A DNA stretch of 64,000 nucleotides, from contig NZ_RWIR01000013.1 in assembly GCF_009764265.1 (NCBI RefSeq), positions 1 to 64,000 on the forward strand. Reading direction: 5' to 3'. The position numbers were made by a program, and so were the translations under genes. The notes under the pieces are model-generated. The model saw only the letters and a program-made list of their open reading frames with translations, was not told where the DNA came from and searched no databases. This DNA comes from Pseudomonas sp. PB101 (lineage in GTDB: Bacteria; Pseudomonadota; Gammaproteobacteria; Pseudomonadales; Pseudomonadaceae). Shown piece by piece: positions 18,528 to 29,581 of this stretch. The stretch's first letter is position 1. Each line of letters starts with the position of its first letter.

Positions 18528-21182
18528 ATGGGCGAACTGGCCAAAGAAATCCTCCCGGTCAATATCGAAGACGAGCTGAAGCAGTCCTACCTCGACTACG
18601 CGATGAGCGTAATTGTCGGGCGGGCACTGCCGGATGCGCGCGATGGCTTGAAGCCCGTGCACCGGCGTGTGCTGTTCGCGATGAGCGAGCTGGGCAACGA
18701 CTTCAACAAGCCGTACAAGAAATCTGCCCGTGTTGTCGGTGACGTGATCGGTAAGTATCACCCGCACGGTGATACCGCGGTGTACGACACCATCGTTCGG
18801 ATGGCGCAGCCATTCTCCCTGCGCTACCTGCTGGTAGACGGCCAGGGCAACTTCGGTTCCGTGGACGGCGACAACGCCGCGGCCATGCGATACACCGAAG
18901 TGCGCATGACCAAGCTGGCGCACGAGCTGCTGGCCGACCTGCACAAGGAAACCGTGGACTGGGTGCCGAACTACGACGGCACCGAAATGATCCCGGCGGT
19001 CATGCCGACCCGTATTCCCAACCTGCTGGTCAACGGCTCCAGCGGTATCGCCGTGGGCATGGCGACCAACATTCCGCCGCACAACCTCGGTGAAGTCATC
19101 GACGGTTGCCTGGCGCTCATCGACAATCCCGAGCTGACTGTCGACGAACTGATGCAATACATCCCTGGTCCGGACTTCCCGACCGCCGCGATCATCAACG
19201 GTCGCGCCGGCATCATCGAAGCCTACCGTACCGGTCGCGGGCGCATTTACATGCGTGCCCGCTCGATGATCGAAGACATCGACAAGGTCGGTGGCCGTCA
19301 GCAGATCGTCATCACCGAACTCCCTTACCAGTTGAACAAGGCGCGTCTGATCGAGAAGATCGCCGAGTTGGTAAAAGAGAAGAAGCTCGAAGGCATCACC
19401 GAACTGCGCGACGAGTCCGACAAGGACGGCATGCGCGTCGTGATCGAGCTGCGTCGCGGCGAAGTGCCTGAGGTCATCCTCAACAACCTCTACGCCCAGA
19501 CCCAGCTGCAGGCGGTGTTCGGTATCAACATCGTCGCGCTGATCGACGGTCGTCCACGCATCCTGAACCTCAAGGACCTGCTGGAAGCCTTCGTTCGTCA
19601 CCGTCGCGAAGTCGTTACCCGTCGTACCGTGTTCGAGCTGCGTAAAGCACGCGAGCGTGGTCACATCCTTGAAGGTCAAGCGGTTGCCCTGTCGAACATC
19701 GACCCGGTCATCGCCCTGATCAAGGCGTCGCCAACCCCGTCGGAAGCCAAGGAAGCGCTGATCAGCACGCCTTGGGAGTCCTCGGCGGTGGTGGCGATGG
19801 TTGAACGAGCCGGTGCCGATTCGTGCCGTCCGGAAAACCTCGATCCGCAATACGGTCTGCGCGACGGCAAGTACTTCCTGTCGCCAGAACAGGCGCAAGC
19901 CATTCTGGAACTGCGTCTGCACCGCCTGACCGGTCTGGAACACGAAAAACTGCTGGCCGAGTATCAAGAGATCCTCAACCAGATCGGCGAGCTGATCCGT
20001 ATCCTCAGCAGCGCCACGCGCCTGATGGAAGTGATCCGCGAAGAGCTGGAAGTGATCCGCGCCGAGTACGGCGACGTACGTCGCACCGAGATCCTCGATG
20101 CCCGTCTCGACCTGACCCTGGGCGACATGATCCCGGAAGAAGAGCGCGTCGTGACCATTTCCCACGGTGGCTACGCCAAGACCCAGCCGCTGGCTGCGTA
20201 CCAGGCCCAGCGTCGTGGCGGTAAAGGCAAGTCGGCGACCGGCGTCAAGGATGAGGACTACATCGCTCACCTGCTGGTTGCGAACAGCCACACCACGCTG
20301 CTGCTGTTCTCCAGCAAGGGCAAGGTGTACTGGCTGAAAACCTACGAAATCCCCGAGGCGTCCCGCGCTGCCCGTGGTCGTCCGCTGGTCAACCTGTTGC
20401 CGCTGGACGACGGTGAGTACATCACCACCATGCTGCCGGTCGAGGAGTACACCGAAGGTCACTACATCTTCATGGCCACCGCCAACGGCACCGTGAAGAA
20501 GACCCCGCTGGAATCCTTCAGCCGTCAACGCAGCGTCGGCCTGATCGCGCTCGAGCTGGATGAAGGCGACGTATTGATCAGCGCGGCCATCACCGATGGC
20601 GAGCGCGAAGTCATGCTGTTCTCCGACGGCGGCAAGGTGACGCGCTTCAAGGAATCCGACGTTCGCGCTATGGGCCGTACCGCCCGCGGTGTGCGCGGCA
20701 TGCGTCTGCCGGAAGGCCAGAAGCTGATTTCCATGCTGATCCCGGAAGAAGGCAGCCAGATCCTTACCGCTTCGGCGCGTGGTTATGGCAAGCGCACGGC
20801 GATCACCGAGTTCCCTGAGTACAAGCGTGGCGGTCAGGGCGTTATCGCCATGGTCAGCAACGACCGTAACGGCCGTCTGGTCGGTGCGGTCCAGGTGCTC
20901 GACGGCGAGGAGATCATGCTGATTTCCGACCAGGGCACTCTGGTGCGCACCCGTGTCGACGAAGTCTCCAGCCTGGGTCGTAACACCCAGGGCGTGACCC
21001 TGATCAAACTGGCCAACGACGAAACACTGGTCGGGCTTGAGCGGGTTCAGGAGCCGTCGGAAGTCGAGGGTGAAGAGCTGGAAGGTGAAGAAGGGGCTGA
21101 GTTCGAGGCGCACGTCGTGAGCGACGATGCTGTCGAAGACCAGCAACTCGACGCTGCCGCTGACGAAGAGCCACAAGAGTAA
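18528..21182 (+). CDS. gyrA: DNA gyrase subunit A
   Basis: An 884-residue type II topoisomerase subunit. The catalytic tyrosine is Tyr122 (RYTEVRM). The quinolone-resistance region has Thr83 and Asp87, the wild-type residues of Pseudomonas, so no classical fluoroquinolone mutation is present in GyrA. The GyrA box QRRGGKG is present before the C-terminal beta-pinwheel, which wraps DNA. A long acidic tail rich in Glu and Asp ends the protein. The gene heads the run that continues with serC, but a clear terminator and a REP pair separate the two. Confidence 0.98.
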   Translation: MGELAKEILPVNIEDELKQSYLDYAMSVIVGRALPDARDGLKPVHRRVLFAMSELGNDFNKPYKKSARVVGDVIGKYHPHGDTAVYDTIVRMAQPFSLRYLLVDGQGNFGSVDGDNAAAMRYTEVRMTKLAHELLADLHKETVDWVPNYDGTEMIPAVMPTRIPNLLVNGSSGIAVGMATNIPPHNLGEVIDGCLALIDNPELTVDELMQYIPGPDFPTAAIINGRAGIIEAYRTGRGRIYMRARSMIEDIDKVGGRQQIVITELPYQLNKARLIEKIAELVKEKKLEGITELRDESDKDGMRVVIELRRGEVPEVILNNLYAQTQLQAVFGINIVALIDGRPRILNLKDLLEAFVRHRREVVTRRTVFELRKARERGHILEGQAVALSNIDPVIALIKASPTPSEAKEALISTPWESSAVVAMVERAGADSCRPENLDPQYGLRDGKYFLSPEQAQAILELRLHRLTGLEHEKLLAEYQEILNQIGELIRILSSATRLMEVIREELEVIRAEYGDVRRTEILDARLDLTLGDMIPEEERVVTISHGGYAKTQPLAAYQAQRRGGKGKSATGVKDEDYIAHLLVANSHTTLLLFSSKGKVYWLKTYEIPEASRAARGRPLVNLLPLDDGEYITTMLPVEEYTEGHYIFMATANGTVKKTPLESFSRQRSVGLIALELDEGDVLISAAITDGEREVMLFSDGGKVTRFKESDVRAMGRTARGVRGMRLPEGQKLISMLIPEEGSQILTASARGYGKRTAITEFPEYKRGGQGVIAMVSNDRNGRLVGAVQVLDGEEIMLISDQGTLVRTRVDEVSSLGRNTQGVTLIKLANDETLVGLERVQEPSEVEGEELEGEEGAEFEAHVVSDDAVEDQQLDAAADEEPQE

Positions 21183-21193
21183 GTGGACAAACA

Positions 21194-21226
21194 GGGGGCG
21201 GATGAAAATTCGCCCCCTTGTTGTTT
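21194..21226 (+). terminator. gyrA terminator
   Basis: The stem AGGGGGCG (21194-21201) pairs with CGCCCCCT (21212-21219), then comes the T-rich TGTTGTTTGT. Flanking bases (GGACAAAC / GTTTGTCC) can extend the pairing. Confidence 0.8.
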
Positions 21227-21252
21227 GTCCCTTTGAATAATTATGTCCCTCC

Positions 21253-21352
21253 TGTAGGAGCGAGTTCGCTCGCGATGGACGTTAACGATAACGCGGGAAG
21301 CCTGATATCCCGCGGCGTTCTCAGGTTTTTCGCGAGCAAGCTCGCTCCTACA
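21253..21352. repeat. REP pair (REPIN) between gyrA and serC
   Basis: Inverted copies at 21253-21276 and 21329-21352 have the variant core TAGGAGCGAGTTCGCTCGCG. This is a different REP sequence subgroup from the pairs at 14024 and 18138. Confidence 0.82.
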
Positions 21353-21410
21353 GGATATTGATCGATTTTGCGTTATTGCGTGATACCACCAAATCAGAGC
21401 GAGATTGGAT

Positions 21411-22496
21411 GTGAGCAAGAGAGCCTATAACTTCTGTGCCGGTCCTGCGGCGCTTCCCGAAGCTGTCCTGCAGCGCGCCCAGGGTGAACTCCTCGACTGG
21501 CACGGCAAGGGCCTGTCGGTCATGGAAATGAGCCATCGCAGTGATGAGTTCGTGTCCATCGCGACCAAGGCCGAGCAGGATCTGCGTGATCTGCTGAATA
21601 TCCCCTCGAACTATAAAGTGCTGTTCCTGCAAGGTGGCGCCAGCCAGCAATTCGCGCAGATTCCTCTGAACCTGTTGCCGGAAAACGGCTCGGCCGACTA
21701 TATCGACACCGGTATCTGGTCGCAGAAAGCCATCGAAGAAGCTTCGCGCTACGGCCACGTCAACGTTGCCGGCACCGCCAAGCCTTACGACTATTTCGCC
21801 ATTCCCGGCCAGAACGAGTGGAAGCTGTCGAAAGACGCGGCCTACGTTCACTATGCGCCGAACGAAACCATCGGCGGCCTGGAATTCCAGTGGATCCCGG
21901 AAACCGGCGACGTTCCGCTGGTGGCCGACATGTCCTCGGACATCCTGTCGCGCCCGGTGGATGTTTCGCGCTTCGGCATGATCTACGCCGGCGCCCAGAA
22001 AAACATCGGCCCGAGCGGCATTGTCGTCAACATCGTCCGCGAAGACCTGTTGGGCAAGGCCCGTTCCCTGTGCCCGACCATGCTCGACTACAAGGTGGCG
22101 GCCGATAACGGCTCGATGTACAACACGCCGCCGACCCTGGCCTGGTACCTGTCCGGCCTGGTGTTCGAGTGGCTCAAGGAGCAGGGCGGCGTCGAGGCCA
22201 TCGGCAAGCTCAACGAAGTCAAGCAGCGCACGCTGTACGACTTCATCGATGCCAGCGGCCTCTACAGCAACCCGATCAACAAGTCGGACCGCTCGTGGAT
22301 GAACGTGCCGTTCCGCCTGGCTGATGATCGTTTGGACAAGCCGTTCCTGGCCGGTGCCGACGAGCGTGGCCTGTTGAACCTCAAGGGTCACCGTTCCGTG
22401 GGCGGCATGCGCGCCTCCATCTATAACGCCGTCGATATCATCGCCGTCAATGCGCTGATTTCGTACATGGCAGAGTTCGAGAAGGAACACGGCTAA
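21411..22496 (+). CDS. serC: phosphoserine aminotransferase
   Basis: A 361-residue PLP-dependent class V aminotransferase for serine synthesis and for the 4-phosphohydroxythreonine step of pyridoxal phosphate synthesis. The PLP lysine is in YAGAQKNIGPSG. The GTG start gives MSKRAYNFCAGPAALPE, the usual N terminus and length; a TTG two codons upstream is less likely. Its stop overlaps the pheA start (TAATG), so they are translationally coupled. It is the first gene of the serC-pheA-hisC-tyrA/aroA-cmk-rpsA run. Confidence 0.96.
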   Translation: MSKRAYNFCAGPAALPEAVLQRAQGELLDWHGKGLSVMEMSHRSDEFVSIATKAEQDLRDLLNIPSNYKVLFLQGGASQQFAQIPLNLLPENGSADYIDTGIWSQKAIEEASRYGHVNVAGTAKPYDYFAIPGQNEWKLSKDAAYVHYAPNETIGGLEFQWIPETGDVPLVADMSSDILSRPVDVSRFGMIYAGAQKNIGPSGIVVNIVREDLLGKARSLCPTMLDYKVAADNGSMYNTPPTLAWYLSGLVFEWLKEQGGVEAIGKLNEVKQRTLYDFIDASGLYSNPINKSDRSWMNVPFRLADDRLDKPFLAGADERGLLNLKGHRSVGGMRASIYNAVDIIAVNALISYMAEFEKEHG

Positions 22497-23590
22497 TGTC
22501 TGAGCAAGAACTCAAGGCACTGCGCGTTCGCATTGATGCTCTGGACACCAAGGTGCTGGAGCTGATCAGTGAGCGTGCGCGCTGCGCCCAGGAAGTCGCG
22601 CGGGTAAAGATGGCCTCGCTGGCCGAAGGCGAAGTGCCGGTGTTCTATCGTCCCGAGCGTGAAGCTCAGGTGCTCAAGCGTGTCATGGAGCGCAACCAGG
22701 GGCCGCTGGGCAACGAAGAGATGGCGCGCTTGTTCCGCGAAATCATGTCGTCGTGCCTGGCGCTCGAGCAGCCGCTGAAAGTGGCTTACCTCGGCCCTGA
22801 AGGTACCTTCACCCAGGCGGCGGCCATGAAGCACTTTGGCCACGCGGTGATCAGCAAGCCGATGGCGGCGATCGACGAAGTGTTCCGTGAAGTGGCGGCC
22901 GGTGCGGTGAATTTTGGCGTGGTCCCGGTGGAAAACTCCACCGAGGGCGCGGTCAACCACACCCTCGACAGCTTCCTCGAGCACGACATGGTGATCTGCG
23001 GTGAAGTCGAGCTGCGTATCCACCATCACCTGTTGGTCGGTGAAAACACCAAGACCGACAGCATCAGCCGCATCTACTCCCACGCACAGTCACTGGCCCA
23101 GTGCCGCAAGTGGCTGGACGCCCATTACCCGAATGTCGAGCGCGTGGCGGTGTCCAGCAACGCCGAAGCGGCCAAGCGGGTCAAGGGCGAGTGGAACTCG
23201 GCGGCGATTGCCGGCGACATGGCGGCCGGCCTGTATGGCCTGACCCGTCTGGCCGAGAAAATCGAGGACCGTCCGGACAACTCGACGCGTTTCCTCATGA
23301 TCGGCAATCAGGAAGTGCCACCGACCGGCGACGACAAGACGTCGATCATCGTTTCGATGAGCAACAAGCCGGGTGCGCTTCACGAGTTGCTGGTGCCGTT
23401 CCACGACAATGGCATCGACCTGACCCGAATCGAGACGCGTCCGTCGCGCAGTGGCAAATGGACCTACGTGTTCTTCATCGACTTTGTCGGCCACCACCGT
23501 GATCCGCTGATAAAAGGTGTGCTGGAAAAGATCAGTCAGGAAGCAGTGGCACTCAAAGTGCTGGGTTCCTACCCGAAAGCAGTTCTCTAA
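22496..23590 (+). CDS. pheA: chorismate mutase/prephenate dehydratase
   Basis: A 364-residue bifunctional enzyme of the phenylalanine pathway. Residues 1-90 are an AroQ-type chorismate mutase. The prephenate dehydratase follows, with the diagnostic TRF in NSTRFLMIG. A C-terminal ACT domain has GALHELL and the IETRP variant of the ESRP motif, which binds phenylalanine for feedback inhibition. Its start overlaps the serC stop by one base. Confidence 0.97.
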   Translation: MSEQELKALRVRIDALDTKVLELISERARCAQEVARVKMASLAEGEVPVFYRPEREAQVLKRVMERNQGPLGNEEMARLFREIMSSCLALEQPLKVAYLGPEGTFTQAAAMKHFGHAVISKPMAAIDEVFREVAAGAVNFGVVPVENSTEGAVNHTLDSFLEHDMVICGEVELRIHHHLLVGENTKTDSISRIYSHAQSLAQCRKWLDAHYPNVERVAVSSNAEAAKRVKGEWNSAAIAGDMAAGLYGLTRLAEKIEDRPDNSTRFLMIGNQEVPPTGDDKTSIIVSMSNKPGALHELLVPFHDNGIDLTRIETRPSRSGKWTYVFFIDFVGHHRDPLIKGVLEKISQEAVALKVLGSYPKAVL

Positions 23591-23603
23591 GGGGCGGTAG
23601 CAA

Positions 23604-24716
23604 ATGAGTGGCAATTTCCTCGCTCTGGCACAGCCGGGCGTGCAACAACTTTCGCCTTACGTTCCGGGCAAACCCGTGGACGAACTGGCGCGTGAGCTGG
23701 ATCTCGATCCGGCCAGCATCGTCAAGCTGGCGAGCAACGAAAACCCGCTGGGCCCCGGCCCCAAGGCGCTGGCGGCGATCCGCGAGGCGCTGGCCGAGCT
23801 GACCCGCTATCCGGACGGCAATGGCTTTGCGCTCAAGTCTCTGCTGGCCGAACAGTGCCGTGTCGAGCTCAATCAAGTGACGCTGGGCAACGGTTCCAAC
23901 GACATTCTTGAACTGGTGGCGCGTGCCTATCTGGCGCCGGGCCTGAATGCCGTGTTCAGCGAGCATGCGTTCGCGGTCTACCCGATTGCCACTCAGGCTG
24001 TCGGCGCACAGGCCAAGGTGGTTCCGGCCAAGGACTGGGGGCATGACCTGCCTGCCATGCTGGCAGCCATCGATGCCAATACCCGTGTGGTCTTCATCGC
24101 CAACCCGAACAACCCGACCGGGACCTGGTTCGATGCCGAGGCATTGGATGAATTCCTGCAGGATGTTCCGGAGCATGTACTTGTCGTGCTGGACGAGGCC
24201 TACATCGAGTACGCCGAAGGCGGTGATCTGCCGGATGGCCTGGACTACCTGGCGGCGTATCCGAACCTGCTGGTTTCACGCACCTTCTCCAAGGCCTATG
24301 GCCTGGCGGCGCTGCGCGTGGGTTACGGATTGTCCACGCCGGTGGTGGCAGACGTGCTGAACCGCGTACGCCAGCCGTTCAACGTCAACAGCCTGGCCCT
24401 GGCCGCTGCTTGCGCGGCGTTGAAGGATGAAGAGTATCTGGCGCAAAGCCGCCAGTTGAACGAGTCCGGCATGCTGCAACTGCAAGCCGGTTTCCGTGAG
24501 CTGGGGCTGAGCTGGATTCCATCCAAAGGCAACTTTATCTGCGTCGATCTCGGTCAGGTCGCGGCCCCGGTGTTCCAGGGCCTGCTGCGTGAAGGCGTGA
24601 TCGTGCGCCCGGTAGCCAACTACGGCATGCCCAATCACCTGCGCATCACCATTGGCCTGCCGGCTGAGAACAACCGCTTCCTTGAAGCGTTGACCAAGGT
24701 CCTGGCCCGTGGTTGA
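23604..24716 (+). CDS. hisC: histidinol-phosphate aminotransferase (HisC2 type)
   Basis: A 370-residue fold-type I PLP enzyme. The PLP lysine lies in SRTFSKAYGLAALRVGYG and the cofactor loop is NPNNPTGTW. Because it sits between pheA and tyrA/aroA rather than in a his operon, it may mainly serve aromatic amino acids, as reported for HisC paralogs in this position; that role is inferred from context. A GGGGCGG ribosome-binding region precedes the ATG. Confidence 0.94.
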   Translation: MSGNFLALAQPGVQQLSPYVPGKPVDELARELDLDPASIVKLASNENPLGPGPKALAAIREALAELTRYPDGNGFALKSLLAEQCRVELNQVTLGNGSNDILELVARAYLAPGLNAVFSEHAFAVYPIATQAVGAQAKVVPAKDWGHDLPAMLAAIDANTRVVFIANPNNPTGTWFDAEALDEFLQDVPEHVLVVLDEAYIEYAEGGDLPDGLDYLAAYPNLLVSRTFSKAYGLAALRVGYGLSTPVVADVLNRVRQPFNVNSLALAAACAALKDEEYLAQSRQLNESGMLQLQAGFRELGLSWIPSKGNFICVDLGQVAAPVFQGLLREGVIVRPVANYGMPNHLRITIGLPAENNRFLEALTKVLARG

Positions 24717-24744
24717 TGTCACTGCACTGCAATCTGCTGAACCT

Positions 24745-26952
24745 ATGATCGGTCGCCTGGTGGTGGTCGGTCTGGGGCTGATCGGTGGTTCGTTTGCCAA
24801 GGGCTTGCGTGAAAGCGGCATGTGCCGCGAAGTGGTCGGGGTCGATCTTGACCCGCAATCGCGCAAGCTGGCGGTCGAGCTGGGTGTGGTGGATCGTTGT
24901 GAAGACGACCTCGCGGCTGCATGCCAGGGTGCCGACGTGATTCAGTTGGCAGTGCCGATTCTGGCCATGGAGAAAGTGCTCGCGCGTTTGGCGAGCATGG
25001 ATCTGGGGCAGGCGATCCTGACGGATGTCGGCAGCGCCAAGGGCAATGTGGTGCGCGCGGCAACCGAGGCGTTCGGTGGCATGCCGGCGCGGTTCGTGCC
25101 GGGCCATCCGATTGCCGGTTCCGAGCAGAGCGGGGTGGAAGCCTCCAATGCCGAACTGTTCCGTCGCCACAAAGTGATCCTGACGCCGCTGGAGCAAACC
25201 GATCCGGCAGCCCTCGCGGTTGTCGACCGTTTGTGGCGCGAATTGGGCGCCGATGTCGAGCACATGCAGGTCGAGCGTCACGACGAAGTATTGGCGGCGA
25301 CCAGTCATCTGCCGCACTTGCTGGCGTTCGGTTTGGTCGATTCGTTGGCCAAGCGCAATGAAAATCTTGAGATCTTCCGTTACGCTGCGGGCGGTTTCCG
25401 CGATTTCACAAGAATCGCCGGAAGCGACCCGGTCATGTGGCACGACATCTTCCTCGCCAACCGCGAAGCTGTCCTGCGCACACTCGATACATTTCGCAGC
25501 GATCTCGACGCCTTGCGCGACGCGGTCGATGCAGGGGATGGGCACCAATTGTTGGGCGTTTTCACGCGCGCCCGGGTTGCCCGCGAGCATTTCAGTAAAA
25601 TCCTGGCCCGCAGGGCCTATGTGGACGCTATGAATTCCAACGATCTGATCTTCCTGGCTCAACCTGGTGGCCGCCTGTCCGGTCGGATTCGCGTACCGGG
25701 TGACAAATCGATTTCCCACCGTTCGATCATGCTTGGCTCCCTGGCCGAAGGCGTCACCGAAGTCGAAGGCTTCCTCGAGGGCGAAGATGCCCTGGCGACC
25801 TTGCAGGCTTTCCGTGACATGGGCGTCGTGATCGAAGGTCCGCACCACGGTCGCGTGACCATTCACGGCGTTGGCCTGCATGGCCTGAAACCGGCGCCGG
25901 GCCCGATCTATCTGGGCAACTCCGGTACTTCGATGCGCCTGCTCTCCGGCCTGCTGGCTGCGCAGAGCTTCGACAGCACCCTGACCGGCGATGCTTCTCT
26001 GTCCAAGCGCCCGATGAATCGCGTCGCCAATCCGCTGCGTGAAATGGGCGCGGTGATCGAAACCGCCGCTGAAGGTCGTCCGCCGATGACCATTCGTGGT
26101 GGCCACAAGCTCAAGGGCCTGACCTATACCATGCCGATGGCCAGTGCCCAGGTGAAATCCTGCCTGCTGTTGGCCGGCCTGTATGCCGAAGGCAAGACCA
26201 CGGTTACCGAGCCTGCACCGACCCGTGACCATACCGAGCGCATGCTGCGCGGCTTCGGCTACCCGGTAACGGTCAGCGGTGCGACCGCATCGGTCGAGTC
26301 CGGCAACAAGCTGACGGCGACCCACATTGAAGTGCCGGGCGATATCTCGTCTTCGGCGTTCTTCCTGGTGGCCGCTTCGATCGCCGAAGGTTCGGAGCTG
26401 GTGCTCGAGCATGTCGGCATCAACCCGACCCGCACCGGTGTGATCGACATCCTGCGCCTGATGGGCGCCGACATCACCCTGGAAAACCAGCGTGAAGTGG
26501 GTGGCGAACCGGTAGCCGACTTGCGCGTACGCGCAGCTAAACTCAAAGGTATCGAGATTCCCGAGGAGCTGGTTCCACTGGCCATCGACGAATTCCCGGT
26601 ACTGTTCGTGGCGGCTGCCTGTGCCGAAGGGCGCACCGTGCTGACCGGCGCCGAAGAACTTCGGGTCAAGGAGTCGGACCGCATCCAGGTGATGGCGGAC
26701 GGTCTGCTGGCGTTGGGCGTCAAGTGCGAGCCGACTCCGGACGGCATCATCATCGACGGCGGCCAGATCGGCGGCGGTGAAGTGCACGGCCATGGCGACC
26801 ACCGTATCGCCATGGCGTTCAGCGTTGCTTCGCTGCGCGCCAGTGCGCCAATCCGCATTCATGATTGCGCCAACGTCGCGACGTCGTTCCCGAACTTCCT
26901 CGCGCTGTGCGCGCAGGTCGGCATTCGTGTGGCGCAAGAGGCTCAGTCGTGA
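24745..26952 (+). CDS. prephenate dehydrogenase/EPSP synthase fusion
   Basis: A fused TyrA-AroA protein of 735 residues. Residues 1-290 form the NAD-binding prephenate dehydrogenase ([23 protein letters not shown]). From about residue 295 the protein is 3-phosphoshikimate 1-carboxyvinyltransferase, with [10 protein letters not shown] and [11 protein letters not shown]. It covers the last shared step before chorismate and the first tyrosine-specific step. The fusion is normal in Pseudomonas. The start chosen is [11 protein letters not shown]; a GTG at 24709 overlapping the hisC end has a better ribosome-binding site (AAGG) and would add 12 residues. The end overlaps cmk by 4 bases. Confidence 0.95.
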   Translation: MIGRLVVVGLGLIGGSFAKGLRESGMCREVVGVDLDPQSRKLAVELGVVDRCEDDLAAACQGADVIQLAVPILAMEKVLARLASMDLGQAILTDVGSAKGNVVRAATEAFGGMPARFVPGHPIAGSEQSGVEASNAELFRRHKVILTPLEQTDPAALAVVDRLWRELGADVEHMQVERHDEVLAATSHLPHLLAFGLVDSLAKRNENLEIFRYAAGGFRDFTRIAGSDPVMWHDIFLANREAVLRTLDTFRSDLDALRDAVDAGDGHQLLGVFTRARVAREHFSKILARRAYVDAMNSNDLIFLAQPGGRLSGRIRVPGDKSISHRSIMLGSLAEGVTEVEGFLEGEDALATLQAFRDMGVVIEGPHHGRVTIHGVGLHGLKPAPGPIYLGNSGTSMRLLSGLLAAQSFDSTLTGDASLSKRPMNRVANPLREMGAVIETAAEGRPPMTIRGGHKLKGLTYTMPMASAQVKSCLLLAGLYAEGKTTVTEPAPTRDHTERMLRGFGYPVTVSGATASVESGNKLTATHIEVPGDISSSAFFLVAASIAEGSELVLEHVGINPTRTGVIDILRLMGADITLENQREVGGEPVADLRVRAAKLKGIEIPEELVPLAIDEFPVLFVAAACAEGRTVLTGAEELRVKESDRIQVMADGLLALGVKCEPTPDGIIIDGGQIGGGEVHGHGDHRIAMAFSVASLRASAPIRIHDCANVATSFPNFLALCAQVGIRVAQEAQS

Positions 26953-27638
26953 TCAACATTGCACCGGTCATCACCATCGATGGGCCAAGCGGGTCGGGCA
27001 AGGGCACGGTAGCCGGGATTCTGGCCAAGCGCCTGGGCTGGAACCTGCTGGATTCCGGTGCGTTGTACCGATTGCTGGCCTTCGCTGCGCATAACCACGG
27101 TGTCGACCTGACCAATGAAGAGCTGCTGAAGAAACTCGCCGCTCATCTGGACGTGCAGTTCATCGCGGCGACGGACGGTCAGTTGCAGCGGATCATCCTG
27201 GAAGGTGATGAAGTCAGCGATGTCATCCGCACCGAAAGCGTCGGATCCGGCGCTTCCCAGGTGGCTGCGCTGCCCGCTGTGCGCGAGGCGCTGCTGCAGC
27301 GCCAGCGTGCTTTTCAGGAAGCGCCGGGGCTGGTGGCCGATGGCCGCGACATGGGCACCGTGGTTTTTCCGGATGCATCGCTGAAGATTTTTCTGACCGC
27401 CAGTGCCGAGGAGAGGGCGCGCCGTCGATATTTGCAGTTGAAGGGCAAAGTCGAGGGTGTTAGTCTGTCGAGTCTGCTAGATGAGATACGTGCGCGCGAT
27501 GAGCGTGACACCCAGCGAGCGGTAGCCCCGCTCAAACCGGCGGCTGACGCCATACAGCTGGATTCCACGGAATTGTCCATCGACCAGGTGCTGGAACGCA
27601 TCATGAGCGAGATCGCCATTCGCGATATCGCCGGGTGA
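26949..27638 (+). CDS. cmk: cytidylate kinase
   Basis: A 229-residue P-loop kinase that phosphorylates CMP and dCMP. The Walker A motif is GPSGSGKGT near the N terminus, and the CMP-binding DGRDMGT lies in the middle. The GTG start overlaps the TyrA-AroA stop (GTGA). A terminator-like hairpin follows, so the downstream rpsA probably also has its own promoter. Confidence 0.96.
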   Translation: MINIAPVITIDGPSGSGKGTVAGILAKRLGWNLLDSGALYRLLAFAAHNHGVDLTNEELLKKLAAHLDVQFIAATDGQLQRIILEGDEVSDVIRTESVGSGASQVAALPAVREALLQRQRAFQEAPGLVADGRDMGTVVFPDASLKIFLTASAEERARRRYLQLKGKVEGVSLSSLLDEIRARDERDTQRAVAPLKPAADAIQLDSTELSIDQVLERIMSEIAIRDIAG

Positions 27639-27640
27639 CC

Positions 27641-27685
27641 AAGAAGGCCGCAGGGGACCAGTCATAGTCCTGCGGTGGCTTCTTT
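27641..27685 (+). terminator. terminator between cmk and rpsA
   Basis: A long stem pairs AAGAAGGCCGCAGG with CCTGCGGTGGCTTCTT around an 8-base loop and is followed by TTTT. It lies 3 bases past the cmk stop. Confidence 0.75.
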
Positions 27686-27699
27686 TAAATGAAACTAAC

Positions 27700-27719
27700 C
27701 CACACCGTCTGGGGTGTGG
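27700..27719 (+). promoter_or_regulatory. hairpin in the rpsA leader
   Basis: The stem CCACACC / GGTGTGG, with loop GTCTGG, ends 39 bases before the rpsA ATG. In gammaproteobacteria, S1 represses its own mRNA through leader hairpins carrying GGA-like loops; this hairpin is a candidate for that control. The function is inferred. Confidence 0.4.
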
Positions 27720-27758
27720 AGATGGGCGTATTCTTCGCCCTCATCAACAGGAATTAAA

Positions 27759-29450
27759 ATGAGCGAAAGCTTTGCGGAACTCTTTGAAGAAAGCCTAAAA
27801 ACCCTGAACCTTCAGGCAGGCTCCATCATCACCGGTGTTATCGTTGATATCGATTACCAAGCTCGCTGGGTAACCGTTCACGCTGGCCTGAAGTCTGAAG
27901 CACTCATCCCGCTTGAGCAGTTCTACAACGACGCTGGCGAACTGAACATCAACGTCGGTGACGAAGTTCACGTTGCTCTGGACTCGGTTGAAGACGGCTT
28001 TGGTGAAACCAAGCTGTCCCGTGAAAAAGCCAAGCGCGCTGAATGCTGGATTGTTCTGGAAGCAGCCTTCGCAGCCGAAGAAGTGGTCAAGGGCGTTATC
28101 AACGGTAAGGTTAAAGGCGGCTTCACTGTCGACGTTAACGGCATCCGTGCGTTCCTGCCAGGTTCTCTGGTTGACGTCCGTCCAGTGCGCGACACCACGC
28201 ACCTGGAAGGCAAAGAGCTGGAATTCAAGGTCATCAAGCTGGACCAGAAGCGCAACAACGTTGTCGTTTCCCGTCGCAGCGTCCTGGAAGCCGAGAACTC
28301 CGCCGAGCGCGAAGCTCTGCTGGAATCCTTGCAGGAAGGCCAACAAGTCAAAGGTATCGTCAAGAACCTCACCGATTACGGCGCATTCGTCGATCTGGGT
28401 GGCGTCGATGGCCTGCTGCACATTACCGACATGGCTTGGAAGCGTATCAAGCATCCTTCCGAAATCGTCAACGTTGGCGACGAGATCGATGTCAAGGTTC
28501 TGAAGTACGATCGCGAGCGCAATCGTGTTTCCCTGGGCCTGAAGCAACTGGGCGAAGATCCATGGGTTGCTATCAAAGCCCGTTACCCAGAAAGCACTCG
28601 CGTTACCGCTCGTGTAACCAACCTGACCGACTACGGCTGCTTCGCTGAGCTGGAAGAAGGCGTTGAAGGTCTGGTACACGTTTCCGAAATGGACTGGACC
28701 AACAAGAACATCCACCCTTCGAAAGTCGTACAAGTCGGCGACGAAGTGGAAGTCATGGTTCTGGACATCGACGAAGAGCGTCGTCGTATCTCCCTGGGCA
28801 TCAAGCAGTGCAAATCTAACCCATGGGAAGATTTCTCTGGCCAGTTCAACAAGGGCGATAAAATCTCCGGCACCATCAAGTCGATCACCGATTTCGGTAT
28901 CTTCATTGGTCTGGACGGCGGCATCGACGGCCTGGTTCACCTGTCCGACATCTCCTGGAACGAAGTGGGCGAAGAAGCCGTACGCCGTTTCAAGAAGGGC
29001 GACGAGCTGGACACCGTTATCCTGTCGGTTGACCCAGAGCGCGAGCGCATCTCCCTGGGTATCAAGCAACTGGAAAGCGATCCGTTCTCCGAGTACGTTC
29101 AAGAGAACGACAAAGGCGCAATCGTTAAGGGCATCGTGAAAGAAGTTGACGCTAAAGGCGCCATCATCACTCTGGCCGACGATATCGAAGCGACTCTGAA
29201 AGCATCCGAAATCAGCCGTGACCGCGTTGAAGACGCGCGCAACGTTCTGAAAGAAGGCGAAGAAGTAGAAGCCAAGATCATCAGCGTTGACCGCAAGAGC
29301 CGTGTAATCCAGCTCTCGATCAAGTCGAAAGACGTTGAAGACGAGAAAGAAGCAATTCAGAGCCTGCGCGACAAGCCAGTAGCTACTGATGCTCCTGTGG
29401 CCACCACTCTGGGTGACCTGCTGCGTGCACAAATGGAAAAGCAGAACTAA
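27759..29450 (+). CDS. rpsA: 30S ribosomal protein S1
   Basis: A 563-residue protein with six S1 (OB-fold) RNA-binding repeats, recognisable by repeated [14 protein letters not shown] and VSEMDW-like segments. The first two anchor it to the ribosome, the rest bind mRNA. The start [12 protein letters not shown], with AGGA upstream, gives the family length. It is followed by a terminator. In most Pseudomonas the next gene is ihfB; here 1.7 kb intervene. Confidence 0.98.
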   Translation: MSESFAELFEESLKTLNLQAGSIITGVIVDIDYQARWVTVHAGLKSEALIPLEQFYNDAGELNINVGDEVHVALDSVEDGFGETKLSREKAKRAECWIVLEAAFAAEEVVKGVINGKVKGGFTVDVNGIRAFLPGSLVDVRPVRDTTHLEGKELEFKVIKLDQKRNNVVVSRRSVLEAENSAEREALLESLQEGQQVKGIVKNLTDYGAFVDLGGVDGLLHITDMAWKRIKHPSEIVNVGDEIDVKVLKYDRERNRVSLGLKQLGEDPWVAIKARYPESTRVTARVTNLTDYGCFAELEEGVEGLVHVSEMDWTNKNIHPSKVVQVGDEVEVMVLDIDEERRRISLGIKQCKSNPWEDFSGQFNKGDKISGTIKSITDFGIFIGLDGGIDGLVHLSDISWNEVGEEAVRRFKKGDELDTVILSVDPERERISLGIKQLESDPFSEYVQENDKGAIVKGIVKEVDAKGAIITLADDIEATLKASEISRDRVEDARNVLKEGEEVEAKIISVDRKSRVIQLSIKSKDVEDEKEAIQSLRDKPVATDAPVATTLGDLLRAQMEKQN

Positions 29451-29465
29451 GTTCTGTCAGACCAT

Positions 29466-29496
29466 AAAAAAGGGCGGCTTCGGTCGCCCTTTTTTT
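29466..29496 (+). terminator. rpsA terminator
   Basis: The stem AAAAAAGGGCG ... CGCCCTTTTTTT with loop GCTTCGGT gives a strong intrinsic terminator 15 bases after the rpsA stop. Confidence 0.88.
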
Positions 29497-29581
29497 ATAT
29501 CCTGATTTTGATGCGTCCCGCGTAAACGTCATTAGCTCGCGGCGCTATGAATTTAATCCTTCGACTCTCGGAGCGGCATTC

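Noticed and set aside
18771..18793. Quinolone resistance substitutions in GyrA
   Set aside because: Positions 83 and 87 are Thr and Asp, the normal Pseudomonas residues.
18501..21176. An 891-residue open frame on the strand opposite gyrA
   Set aside because: It mirrors gyrA exactly, is a by-product of high-G+C codon use, and has no ribosome-binding site or family likeness. The similar long frames opposite rpsA (27795-29432), trhO (146-1753) and tyrA/aroA (24646-26937) are rejected for the same reason.
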